NCBI RefSeq assembly: GCF_900111295.1
Contig: NZ_FOGT01000010.1
Location: 62,001-126,000, forward strand
DNA from: Salipaludibacillus aurantiacus
GTDB lineage: Bacteria; Bacillota; Bacilli; Bacillales; Salisediminibacteriaceae
DNA length: 64,000 bases
Direction: 5' to 3'
Part shown: in pieces, positions 1-7,709 of the stretch
How positions within the stretch are numbered: the stretch's first letter is position 1
Layout of the letters: each line of letters starts with the position of its first letter
Notes under the pieces: model-generated
What the model was told of the DNA's origin: nothing
What the model saw: only the letters and a program-made list of their open reading frames with translations
Databases searched by the model: none
Position numbers and translations under genes: made by a program

Positions 1-2
1 CA

Positions 3-362
3 AGGGCGAAGCAGATGGGCCTTATTGCCAATGTCCTGGCTCTGGCGCACGAACGGGAGCCGCGAAGGAAAAAAGATTTGGCTGACTATGTGAAGCGGAT
101 GTCGCCGCACCTGTTAGAACAGTATTACCGGCTTGGACTGGCCTACTCGGCCACAGCCAGGTTAGAACAAATTCAATGTCCGGTGCTGCTGCTTTACGGC
201 AACAGGGACGATTATGTCCATCATTACCGGCACCTGTTCCACGAAAAAGTTTCGGGACCGGTAGAAACCATCCTGTTAGGGGACGTAGGACACCAGCTTC
301 CTACAAAAAAATCATCAGCAGTCCACCACCTCATAAAACAATTTGTTAAAAAGTATAATTAG
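3..362 (+). CDS. alpha/beta hydrolase, C-terminal part (5' end outside window)
   Basis: The reading frame is open from the first bases of the window, so the gene begins upstream and only about the last 119 residues are present. The segment CPVLLLYGNRDD followed about 30 residues later by GDVGHQLPT matches the acid and histidine regions of alpha/beta hydrolases, where the Asp and His of the catalytic triad sit on loops after the last two strands. The nucleophile Ser elbow would lie upstream. Substrate cannot be inferred. It converges on the metal ATPase gene, with a repeat pair between them. Confidence 0.75.
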   Translation, partial: RAKQMGLIANVLALAHEREPRRKKDLADYVKRMSPHLLEQYYRLGLAYSATARLEQIQCPVLLLYGNRDDYVHHYRHLFHEKVSGPVETILLGDVGHQLPTKKSSAVHHLIKQFVKKYN

Positions 363-393
363 CCCGGCCGAATCGGGTGGGAATCGGGTAAAA

Positions 394-561
394 AATCGGG
401 TGGGTGAGAAGTGGGTGCTACCGGAGTGTCAGCCAGGTAACACCCACTCGTGCCTCACAGAGAAATCAAGCGTAAACGAGAGAAAAAGCGAGTCCGAATC
501 GGGTGGGTGAGAAGTGGGTGCTACCGGAGTGTCAGGGAGGTAACACCCACTCGTGTCTCAC
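394..561. repeat. two tandem copies of a palindromic unit (array R1)
   Basis: Two nearly identical units start at 394 and 497, a spacing of 103 bp. Each holds a strong hairpin: GTGGGTGCTACC (411-422 and 514-525) pairs with GGTAACACCCAC (436-447 and 539-550) with one mismatch, and outer GTGAG/CTCAC blocks extend the stem. The array lies between convergent gene ends and could also terminate transcription. The stem shares its core with arrays R2, R3 and R4 of this window. Confidence 0.85.
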
Positions 562-572
562 GCAGGAACAGC

Positions 573-2537
573 CTACCGTAACAGCCTTAGCCCGTTTAGT
601 ATGACAAGAATCGTACTTCCTTCATGGCCGATGACCCCTAATGGCAAAGTCAGCTGCTGTGCAAAATTCGCAGCGATTAAAATGAGAATGACAGAAATAG
701 AAAATATCAGGTTTTGAGCCACGATCCGGTTCAGGCGTTTAGACAGCTTAAATGACAAACTGATTTTTTCCAGTTCGCTTTTCATGAGGACCATGTCGGC
801 TGTGTCGATGGCGACGTCAGTGCCAGAGCCCATTGCGATTCCAATGTCAGCCTTAGCCATAGCAGGGGCGTCGTTAATGCCGTCACCTACCATCACTACC
901 GAGCCGTATTTTTCCTTGAGCCGGTCGATTTCCGTCACTTTCCGTTCAGGGAGGCATTGGGATACCCAGTCATCAAGCCCTGCTTCAGCGGCAATGGAAG
1001 CTGCTGTGGATTCGTGATCGCCTGTAATCATAATCGTTTTAATTCCAAGGTCATGAAGGTCATCGATTAGTTGTTTCGCTTCAGGGCGGATCTCATCTTT
1101 GATGGCTAAGGAAGCAATGATTGTTCCGTTTTTAGATACATAGACCACTGTTTTTCCGTCTGCCTGCCATGCTGTTCTGTGGTTATCAATGGTTTCAGGA
1201 AGCGGCTCCTCCTCAGTCGTATCATCTGTTTCCGTACAGCCCGTCATCATCTCGAGATTACCAATTTTCCACTGGGCAGTTCCTATGTCAGCTTTTACAC
1301 CATATCCCGTCACATCTTCAATGGACTCCACATCGACTGAGCCGCTTATTCCCTGCTTTTTTACAAAAGCGGTGATCGCTCTTGCCAGCGGATGGTTGGA
1401 CTGGGCTTCAACTGCTGCCACCGTCTTTAATATCCCCTCGGAATCCGCTTTTTCCACAACACAGAAGTCAGTTACGGCTGGCTCTCCTTTAGTAATGGTG
1501 CCAGTTTTGTCTAAAGCGACTGCTGAGGCTTTTGACAATTGTTCAAGGTAGGTGCCGCCTTTCATTAGAACGCCCCTTCTTGCGCCGTTTGAAATGGCCG
1601 AAAGGAGGGCGGGCATTACTGAGGCAACGACAGCACACGGGGAAGCGACTACCAGAAGAACCATAGCTCTGTAAAAAGTCTCCTGAAAAGGCACAGTGAA
1701 AATAAGAGGAGGGATCACTAACATCAGAGCGACGACAATTAATACCGTAATGACGTAAGGGCCTTCAACTTTTTCAATAAACTGCTGGGCAGGGGGGCGG
1801 CTGCTTTTTGCCTGTTCGACAAGACCGATCATCTTTTGAAAAAGCGAGTTAGCGTTTTCCTTTGTGACTTCCACCACAATGGAGCCGCGTCCGTTCATTG
1901 TTCCGTTGTAAACTTCATCTTTTAAATCTTTATCGACAGGGACAGGCTCCCCGGTAATAGCAGATTCATCAACTGAGGTCGAGCCCCGTACCACGACACC
2001 ATCTGCCGGTACTCTTTCCCCGCTGCGGATTAGTATGCGATCTCCGACAAGCAGGTCGTCCACCGGCACTGTTTCAAGTTCTTCGCCTGCAGTTACTCGG
2101 TTGGCTTCTAAAGGAGCCAATTTAACGAGCGAAGAGAGATCTTTTTCGCTTTTTTGCCAAGTATAGGTTTCCAGGGCGCCGCTCAATGAAAAAATAAAAA
2201 TCAAAATCGCGCCTTCACTCCAATAGCCGATAGATGCCGCTCCGAGAGCTGCAAGAATCATAAGCATTTCTACATTCAGTGCCCGGTCCTGGATCAAGTC
2301 TTCTAATCCTTCTTTTGCTTTGTAGAAGCCCCCAACAGCATAAGAAAGAATGTAAAAAACAATAGCTGCTGTTGCCCAGCCCGGCTCGCCGGCACGGTCA
2401 GAGAGAAGGCCTGCTGCAAGAAATATCCCCCCTGAAAGAGACATAATAAGCTGCCGGTGAACAACTAACGCTTTTTTGAACGAGTGCTGGCATGCCAGAA
2501 TACGCGAGCCGCCTGATTTTAATGGCTGAATTTCCAT
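573..2537 (-). CDS. P1B-4 heavy-metal-transporting P-type ATPase (PfeT/ZosA-like)
   Basis: This integral membrane ATPase probably exports a divalent metal. The 654 residues contain TGEP (195-198, actuator domain), the transmembrane metal motif S-P-C (299-301), the phosphorylation motif DKTGT at D343, TGD and the hinge GDGINDAP. The last helix carries HEGSTILVILNGLRLL, the signature of the P1B-4 subgroup, and there is no N-terminal CxxC metal-binding domain; both fit the Fe(II)/Co(II) exporter group that includes B. subtilis PfeT. I chose the ATG at 2537 rather than the GTG at 2546 because GGAG sits 8 nt before it and overlaps the GTG. I did not find a convincing PerR box upstream, although B. 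subtilis pfeT is PerR-regulated. Metal specificity is inferred. Confidence 0.9.
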   Translation of the reverse strand: MEIQPLKSGGSRILACQHSFKKALVVHRQLIMSLSGGIFLAAGLLSDRAGEPGWATAAIVFYILSYAVGGFYKAKEGLEDLIQDRALNVEMLMILAALGAASIGYWSEGAILIFIFSLSGALETYTWQKSEKDLSSLVKLAPLEANRVTAGEELETVPVDDLLVGDRILIRSGERVPADGVVVRGSTSVDESAITGEPVPVDKDLKDEVYNGTMNGRGSIVVEVTKENANSLFQKMIGLVEQAKSSRPPAQQFIEKVEGPYVITVLIVVALMLVIPPLIFTVPFQETFYRAMVLLVVASPCAVVASVMPALLSAISNGARRGVLMKGGTYLEQLSKASAVALDKTGTITKGEPAVTDFCVVEKADSEGILKTVAAVEAQSNHPLARAITAFVKKQGISGSVDVESIEDVTGYGVKADIGTAQWKIGNLEMMTGCTETDDTTEEEPLPETIDNHRTAWQADGKTVVYVSKNGTIIASLAIKDEIRPEAKQLIDDLHDLGIKTIMITGDHESTAASIAAEAGLDDWVSQCLPERKVTEIDRLKEKYGSVVMVGDGINDAPAMAKADIGIAMGSGTDVAIDTADMVLMKSELEKISLSFKLSKRLNRIVAQNLIFSISVILILIAANFAQQLTLPLGVIGHEGSTILVILNGLRLLR

Positions 2538-2598
2538 GATAATCACTCCGTTCTAATTGATAAAGAAATTCATCTTCAGTACCCTTATAAAGCAGAAA

Positions 2599-2627
2599 TT
2601 GCTGCCACCAATATCAGGTGACAGCAA
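2599..2627 (-). terminator. hairpin downstream of the phospholipase D gene
   Basis: TTGCTGCCACC pairs with GGTGACAGCAA around a short AT loop, with one mismatch. On the minus strand it follows the end of the phospholipase D gene and precedes the ATPase gene. The U-tract is poor, so it may be a weak terminator or an mRNA-end hairpin. Confidence 0.45.
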
Positions 2628-2723
2628 AAAATTCCGGGTAATAAAGTATATGAGTGTTTTAATTTTTATTCATTGTCTCTAATTTAATTATACTCTTTTT
2701 TTCTTTAATATGAACTGGAAAAG

Positions 2724-3938
2724 CTACATAAATGGTGACAATGCTGTGCCAATCATTTCCTTTCCTCTTTCAAAAACAGAGCGGTTCCTTACATACTTTA
2801 AGGTAATTTCTTCTGAGCATTCATAAAAATCCTTCTCAATTTCCTTTTTAACAGGAAGCACCCAGTCACGGTCCTCAATAATACAATTAATCTCTTTGTT
2901 AAGATGAAAACTCCGTTTGTCAAAGTTAGACGTGCCGATATCCATCAGGTAATCGTCAATAACAATTACTTTTGAATGGTAAAACCCTTCTGTAAACTGG
3001 CGGATAGTTACTCCTGCTTTTAAAAGGTCCGGAAAATAGGGGAAAGCTGCATCTTTTACGAACGGATGATCGGCATATTTCGGAATAATTAATTTAACGT
3101 TAATCCCATTTTTAGCAAGCCTGATTAATTTGTTTTTTAAGATTTTTCCAGGGATAAAATAAGGAGTGCCGATAATAACCGATTCTTTTGCCCTGTCAAG
3201 GAGGGAATCCACCATTTCAATCACGTGGGCTCCGTCAGTAGGAATGACTTTCAGAGGGACAGGGCCGGATCCTGCTGGTTTAGACTCGATTTTATTTTCG
3301 CCGGTTTTCTCACCGGAGGCCCCGTTCCAGTCAGTGATAAACTGCTTTTGGAAATCCTGAACTGCTTCTCCGCCGACATAGATATGGTAATCTCTCCAGC
3401 GGCCCAGATCAGGATCCCGTCCTAAGTATTCATCACCAACATTATACCCGCCTATATATCCGTGAAATCCGTCTATTACCGTTACTTTCCGGTGGTTCCG
3501 CACATTCATTGAATAAAACAGTAAAGGAAAAGAGGGGACGTTAGTCTTTTTTATAAGGACGCCTGCTTTTTTAAGAGACTTTTTCTCTTTTTTGGAGATC
3601 GCATAGCCGCCCCAGTCCACCATCAGACGGACATCGACTCCCTGGACTGCTTTTTCTTTAAGGAGCTCAAGAAATTTCCGGCCGATATGGTCATCGCGGA
3701 AAATAAAAAACTGAATATGAATGTGATGCTCTGCTTTGTCAATCTTATCGAGCATATGGTCAAACAGTTTATCTCCCCGGGGGAAGAAATCGACATGGCT
3801 TTTTCTGAGTACGCTTTCTTCCATCGGGCGGATCTTTGAGCGATGGAGTTTAAAACCGATATATAAATCAATAGAAATCCAGGCAATAATGACGGCGATC
3901 ACAGCTAAGACTATAGTCATATTAATTCCAACTCTCAT
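2724..3938 (-). CDS. phospholipase D family protein, probable cardiolipin synthase
   Basis: The 404-residue protein has one N-terminal transmembrane helix (about residues 8-26) and two PLD phosphatidyltransferase motifs: H149-x-K151-x4-D156 and H321-x-K323-x4-D328. Paired HKD motifs form one active site in bacterial cardiolipin synthases, which condense two phosphatidylglycerol molecules at the membrane. It is shorter than the roughly 480-residue ClsA type and has only one membrane helix, resembling B. subtilis YwiE/YwjE. Sequence cannot separate a true synthase from another PLD phosphohydrolase. The minus-strand ATPase gene follows it after 186 bp. Confidence 0.85.
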   Translation of the reverse strand: MRVGINMTIVLAVIAVIIAWISIDLYIGFKLHRSKIRPMEESVLRKSHVDFFPRGDKLFDHMLDKIDKAEHHIHIQFFIFRDDHIGRKFLELLKEKAVQGVDVRLMVDWGGYAISKKEKKSLKKAGVLIKKTNVPSFPLLFYSMNVRNHRKVTVIDGFHGYIGGYNVGDEYLGRDPDLGRWRDYHIYVGGEAVQDFQKQFITDWNGASGEKTGENKIESKPAGSGPVPLKVIPTDGAHVIEMVDSLLDRAKESVIIGTPYFIPGKILKNKLIRLAKNGINVKLIIPKYADHPFVKDAAFPYFPDLLKAGVTIRQFTEGFYHSKVIVIDDYLMDIGTSNFDKRSFHLNKEINCIIEDRDWVLPVKKEIEKDFYECSEEITLKYVRNRSVFERGKEMIGTALSPFM

Positions 3939-3996
3939 AAAAGTTTGTCCCCGGTATTATTCCCCATGTCGTGGAAAATCAATCATTCTGGTAAGT

Positions 3997-4028
3997 AAAA
4001 AACCGGCTGCCTGGGCAAACCGGTTTTT
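3997..4028 (-). terminator. intrinsic terminator after the winged-helix gene
   Basis: AAAAACCGG pairs with CCGGTTTTT. Read on the minus strand the stem ends in a T run, just beyond the stop codon of the small winged-helix gene, and ends the peroxiredoxin/winged-helix transcript. Confidence 0.7.
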
Positions 4029-4039
4029 CACTCATCATA

Positions 4040-4270
4040 TCAGTTGGATTTATCAAGCATTTTTTTTCCTCCGGGCGCCAGTTGATAAGCGCCCTCTGTT
4101 TCTTGTACGAGTCCCATGGAGGCCATGTCTCTCATTGAGCTTCTTATTTTGAACATAGGAATGGCAAGTTCCCTGGACAAGTCTGCTGGGGACTTAGGGG
4201 AATTTTCCACTGCCTGTAGAATATTTTTTGCTGATTGTGTCAGTTTGCCGTTACCGTTAACGCAAGCCAT
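4040..4270 (-). CDS. small winged-helix DNA-binding-like protein of unknown role
   Basis: A 76-residue basic protein whose helical N-terminal half (about residues 10-58) reads like a winged helix: a helix with LTQSAKNILQAVE, a turn, SPADLSRELAI, then a recognition-like helix FKIRSSMRDMASMG and a C-terminal wing (YQLAPGGKKML). I recognise no named family. The start has AAAGGAGAG about 9 nt upstream. It begins 15 bp after the peroxiredoxin stop and shares a terminator with it, so the two are probably co-transcribed. Regulation of the peroxiredoxin gene is possible but not shown. Confidence 0.7.
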   Translation of the reverse strand: MACVNGNGKLTQSAKNILQAVENSPKSPADLSRELAIPMFKIRSSMRDMASMGLVQETEGAYQLAPGGKKMLDKSN

Positions 4271-4285
4271 TAGTGAATCTCTCCT

Positions 4286-4945
4286 TTACAGTTGTTTCTT
4301 GCAGAAGTACCAGTCAGTACATTCCACACTATCGTCATTGGCACGTTCCTCAGCTTCTTCCTGTGTTTTCGGCGGGGGAACAATGACTTTTTCTCCTGGT
4401 TCCCAGTTAGCCGGGGTAGCTACGCCATGTTCATCGGTCGTCTGCAGTCCTTTAATTAACCGGAGGATTTCAGGCATATTTCTTCCGGTTGAAAGAGGAT
4501 AATAAATGACCGCGCGGACAATTTGCTTATCGTCTATGACAAATACAGCTCGTGACGTTTCTGTGGTGCTCTCGCCAGGCATAATCATGCCGTATTTTTT
4601 GGCGACATCTTTATTTAAGTCGGCAATAATAGGGAAGGTCAGTTCTACGCCCATTTTCTCTTTCACGTTTCTTACCCAGGCGATATGGGAGTGGACGCTG
4701 TCCACGCTAAGTCCTAGAAGCTCTGTGTTAAGGTCGCGCAGTTCATCGGCGATCTCCTGGAAAGCGATAAATTCGGTTGTGCAAACAGGAGTGAAATCAG
4801 CGGGATGCGAGAAGAGAACAACCCAAGACCCTTTGAAATCTTCTAAGCGCAATGTCCCGTGTGTTGTTTCTGCTTCAAAATTCGGCGCAGTATCTCCAAT
4901 ACGGGGAAGTGAGATAACTTTTTCTTCCTGATTCATATTTTCCAT
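4286..4945 (-). CDS. peroxiredoxin of the archaeal-type (Prx6-like) AhpC/TSA family
   Basis: This cytoplasmic thiol peroxidase reduces hydrogen peroxide and organic hydroperoxides. Of 219 residues, the peroxidatic Cys is C55 in FTPVCTTEF and the C-terminus holds C209 and C215 in CTDWYFC. That pair, six residues apart near the end, is the arrangement of the Aeropyrum pernix thioredoxin peroxidase (C50, C207, C213), so resolution may use a C-terminal Cys rather than a one-Cys mechanism. AGGAGAGG lies about 7 nt before the ATG. A PerR-like box lies 19-33 nt upstream. It is the first gene of a probable two-gene transcript with the winged-helix protein. Confidence 0.92.
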   Translation of the reverse strand: MENMNQEEKVISLPRIGDTAPNFEAETTHGTLRLEDFKGSWVVLFSHPADFTPVCTTEFIAFQEIADELRDLNTELLGLSVDSVHSHIAWVRNVKEKMGVELTFPIIADLNKDVAKKYGMIMPGESTTETSRAVFVIDDKQIVRAVIYYPLSTGRNMPEILRLIKGLQTTDEHGVATPANWEPGEKVIVPPPKTQEEAEERANDDSVECTDWYFCKKQL

Positions 4946-4963
4946 GACTTAACCTCTCCTTAT

Positions 4964-4978
4964 TTATAATAATTATTT
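4964..4978 (-). promoter_or_regulatory. PerR-like box upstream of the peroxiredoxin gene
   Basis: TTATAATAATTATTT matches the B. subtilis PerR consensus TTATAATnATTATAA at all but two end positions. It lies 19-33 nt before the peroxiredoxin start, where PerR would block initiation and release on peroxide stress. Fur and Zur boxes share the core, so the regulator is inferred from the gene's role. Confidence 0.6.
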
Positions 4979-5275
4979 TGTAATACATCTATTAATTTAA
5001 TACACCTTAGGGTATAAGTGAAGATTTTTAGCGCAAAATTAGTGTGAATTATTTGTGAAATTAAGAGTGGGAACGTATAGGAACTACTCCAGTTGAAGTG
5101 TTAAATGATAATTAGCTAATTTAGTTGAGAAATAAGAAGCTTATTTCATGCGTTTTAACGAGGTGATGGCCGCTGCTTCTTTAGAGACGAGCTGAAAAAA
5201 ATATACAAAAATTTAAAATAATTGAATAGCACGTCAGGTGTGGTGTTAAATAAAAAAATTATACAAAAAAATCTA

Positions 5276-5293
5276 TGAATGAATACTCATTCA
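5276..5293 (+). promoter_or_regulatory. FadR operator upstream of fadF
   Basis: TGAATGAATACTCATTCA is a palindrome with 7-bp arms. It agrees at every defined position with the B. subtilis FadR (YsiA) operator as I remember it, TGAATGAnTAnTCATTCA. It covers the -35 region of the fadF promoter, so repression relieved by long-chain acyl-CoA is expected. Confidence 0.8.
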
Positions 5294-5303
5294 TATTTTT
5301 CTG

Positions 5304-5312
5304 TGATATAAT
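5304..5312 (+). promoter_or_regulatory. extended -10 promoter of fadF
   Basis: TGATATAAT is an extended -10 (TG-n-TATAAT) about 50 nt before the fadF start. No good -35 is visible; that position is occupied by the FadR palindrome. The rest of the 4979-5275 gap is AT-rich and shows no gene. Confidence 0.6.
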
Positions 5313-5362
5313 AAAATTCAAATTGAAGTTATTTTCTGAATACATTGAAAGGGGATGGTTCC

Positions 5363-7468
5363 ATGAACCCGATTTTAATTAATTGGATCATGTTCATTCT
5401 TGTAACCGGTTACGCGGTTTACTTATTCGCTTCACTGGTAAAAACAAGAATGGAATATATCAAGCTTGGTAAGAAACCGGAATTTATTTTGTCGATGAAA
5501 GAGCGTAAGGAAGCCATGATGACGATGGTTTTCGGGCAGAAAAAATTATTGAAGGATAAGAAGAGCGGGATTATCCATGTCATCTTTTTCTACGGATTCC
5601 TTCTCGTGCAGTTCAGTGCAATTGATGTGATCTGGAAAGGATTAAATCCAGGCAGTCATCTGCCGTTAGGGCCTGTTTACCCTATCTTTACTTTTTTCCA
5701 GGAGATAGTGGTCCTCGCCATTCTTGTGGCAGTCGTCTGGGCGTTCCACCGCCGGTATGTTGAAAAACTGGTCAGGCTTAAAAGAAACTTTAAAGCCGGT
5801 CTTGTGCTCATCTTTATCGGAGGCTTAATGATTTCAAAACTGTTTGCAAAAGGGATGGAAATGATCTGGCTTGATAAGGCGACAACGGGCGCTGAACCGA
5901 TTGCATCAGGTATTGCGACCGTCTTTGCAGGAATTGGTCCGACGGCGGCAGGAGCCGGGTTCTTCATTTTCTGGTGGGCGCATCTCTTGTTCCTGCTTAC
6001 GTTCCTTGTCTATATACCACAATCCAAACACGCCCACTTGATTGCAGGGCCTGCTAATGTATGGGCAGGGCCTACACATAAAAGGGGCCAGCTTGAAGCC
6101 ATAAATTTTGAAGATGAAGAAGCTGAAAAATTCGGCAAGAATCAAATTGAAGACTTTGACCAGAAACAGCTTCTGGATTTATACGCCTGTGTGGAATGCG
6201 GACGCTGTACGAATATGTGTCCGGCTACAGGGACAGGGAAAATGCTGTCACCGATGGATCTCATTATAAAAATGCGGGATCATTTAACAGAAAAAGGGGC
6301 GGCTGTAACTTCCAGAAACCCGTGGATGCCAAGCTTTGCTTTTAATAATACAAGAGGAAACCAGCTGGCTGCAGCAGGGAATGAAGAAGCAGCTGCGTCA
6401 CTGGACTTTAACCCGTATGATGTCAACCTTGTGGGCGACGTTATTACTGAAGAAGAGCTTTGGGCCTGTACAACGTGCCGGAACTGTGAAGACCAGTGCC
6501 CGGTTATGAATGAGCATGTAGATAAAATTATTGATATGCGCCGTTACCTTGTTTTAACAGAAGGTAAAATGGATACTGAAGCCCAGCGGACGATGAAAAA
6601 TATCGAAAAGCAGGGCAACCCTTGGGGGATTAACCGTAAGGAACGTGAAAACTGGCGTGATGCGCGTGAAGACGTAGACGTTCCAACTGTTAAAGAGATG
6701 AAAAAACGCGATGAAGATTTTGAATACTTATTCTTTGTCGGTTCTATGGGGTCCTACGACAACAGAAGCCAGAAAATTGCGTTGTCTTTTGCTAAAATCA
6801 TGAATGAAGCAGGCATTAAATTTGCCATTCTTGGAAACAAGGAAAAGAACTCCGGAGATACGCCGCGCCGCATTGGAAACGAGTTTCTGTTCCAGGAGCT
6901 GGCTGCTTCAAACATTCAGGAATTTGAGAAAAATGAGATTAAGAAAATCGTTACGATAGACCCGCATACGTATAATACGTTTAAGAATGAGTATCCTGAT
7001 TTTGGACTTGAAGCGGAAGTTTATCACCATACGGAACTGATCTACCAGTGGATCAAAGACGGGCTTATTAAGCCGACGCAGGAAGTGAAAGAAACGATCG
7101 TTTACCATGACTCCTGTTATCTGGGACGTTACAACGACGTTTACGACCCGCCTCGTGAGATTTTGAAAGCGATTCCGGGTGTTGAACTTGTTGAAATGGA
7201 GCGCAACCGCGAAAATGGGATGTGCTGCGGAGCCGGCGGCGGGATGATGTGGATGGAAGAAGATACCGGCACACGTGTCAATGAAGCGCGAACAGAGCAG
7301 GCGCTTGCCACCTCTTCCAGTGTCATCGGAAGTGCTTGTCCATACTGCTTAACGATGTTGAGTGACGGAACGAAGGCGAAAGAAGTAGAAGAAGATGTTA
7401 AAACAATGGATATTGCGGAAATCGTGGAAAAGTCCATTGTTAAGAAGGAAGAGCCAGTGACAGTTTAA
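5363..7468 (+). CDS. fadF: FadF/EtfD-type membrane iron-sulfur oxidoreductase
   Basis: A 701-residue membrane protein that probably passes electrons from acyl-CoA dehydrogenase via ETF to menaquinone during beta-oxidation. About five hydrophobic helices fill the first 220 residues. Two [4Fe-4S] motifs follow, CVECGRCTNMC-P (from about residue 276) and CTTCRNCEDQC-P (from about 369), then a CCG-type domain with GMCCGAGGG. This is the order in B. subtilis FadF (YwjF) and the EtfD family. The ATG at 5363 follows GAAAGGGG at proper spacing. A FadR operator lies upstream, and a terminator separates it from the thiolase operon. The electron-acceptor role comes from the family. Confidence 0.9.
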   Translation: MNPILINWIMFILVTGYAVYLFASLVKTRMEYIKLGKKPEFILSMKERKEAMMTMVFGQKKLLKDKKSGIIHVIFFYGFLLVQFSAIDVIWKGLNPGSHLPLGPVYPIFTFFQEIVVLAILVAVVWAFHRRYVEKLVRLKRNFKAGLVLIFIGGLMISKLFAKGMEMIWLDKATTGAEPIASGIATVFAGIGPTAAGAGFFIFWWAHLLFLLTFLVYIPQSKHAHLIAGPANVWAGPTHKRGQLEAINFEDEEAEKFGKNQIEDFDQKQLLDLYACVECGRCTNMCPATGTGKMLSPMDLIIKMRDHLTEKGAAVTSRNPWMPSFAFNNTRGNQLAAAGNEEAAASLDFNPYDVNLVGDVITEEELWACTTCRNCEDQCPVMNEHVDKIIDMRRYLVLTEGKMDTEAQRTMKNIEKQGNPWGINRKERENWRDAREDVDVPTVKEMKKRDEDFEYLFFVGSMGSYDNRSQKIALSFAKIMNEAGIKFAILGNKEKNSGDTPRRIGNEFLFQELAASNIQEFEKNEIKKIVTIDPHTYNTFKNEYPDFGLEAEVYHHTELIYQWIKDGLIKPTQEVKETIVYHDSCYLGRYNDVYDPPREILKAIPGVELVEMERNRENGMCCGAGGGMMWMEEDTGTRVNEARTEQALATSSSVIGSACPYCLTMLSDGTKAKEVEEDVKTMDIAEIVEKSIVKKEEPVTV

Positions 7469-7504
7469 CAGCCCCCTATAACTCTATGAAACAAAATTCA
7501 AAAT

Positions 7505-7541
7505 ATTCGGGTGTCTCGGAAAATTTACGAGACATCCGAAT
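7505..7541 (+). terminator. intrinsic terminator of fadF
   Basis: A 14-bp stem (ATTCGGGTGTCTCG with CGAGACATCCGAAT, one G-U pair) follows fadF by 36 bp and leads into a T-containing tract. It separates fadF from the downstream operon. Confidence 0.75.
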
Positions 7542-7573
7542 AATTATGTTTTACAATAGACATATGCGACGTT

Positions 7574-7587
7574 TGTAAGCGCTTAAC
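7574..7587 (+). promoter_or_regulatory. cre-like CcpA site upstream of the thiolase operon
   Basis: TGTAAGCGCTTAAC has a perfect 10-bp palindromic core and matches the cre consensus TGWNANCGNTNWCA except for the last two bases. The B. subtilis mmg operon has a known cre site at its promoter, so the position suggests glucose repression of the operon. Confidence 0.55.
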
Positions 7588-7709
7588 TATTAAGCTATAA
7601 AGCTGCTGAGTGAGCGTTCGATCATTTGTTTTCCTGATGTAAAGTTACTTTGAGAAAGAGTCTGGTACAGGAAAGGCCAAATAACGAAAATAAAGGGAGG
7701 AAATTTTTC

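Noticed and set aside
2680-2697. PerR/Fur box upstream of the P1B-4 ATPase
   Set aside because: AT-rich sequence with only one good half-site; it does not reach a credible match.
7609-7626. Second FadR-like site before the thiolase
   Set aside because: TGAGTGAGCGTTCGATCA differs at about five defined positions and its arms are not complementary.
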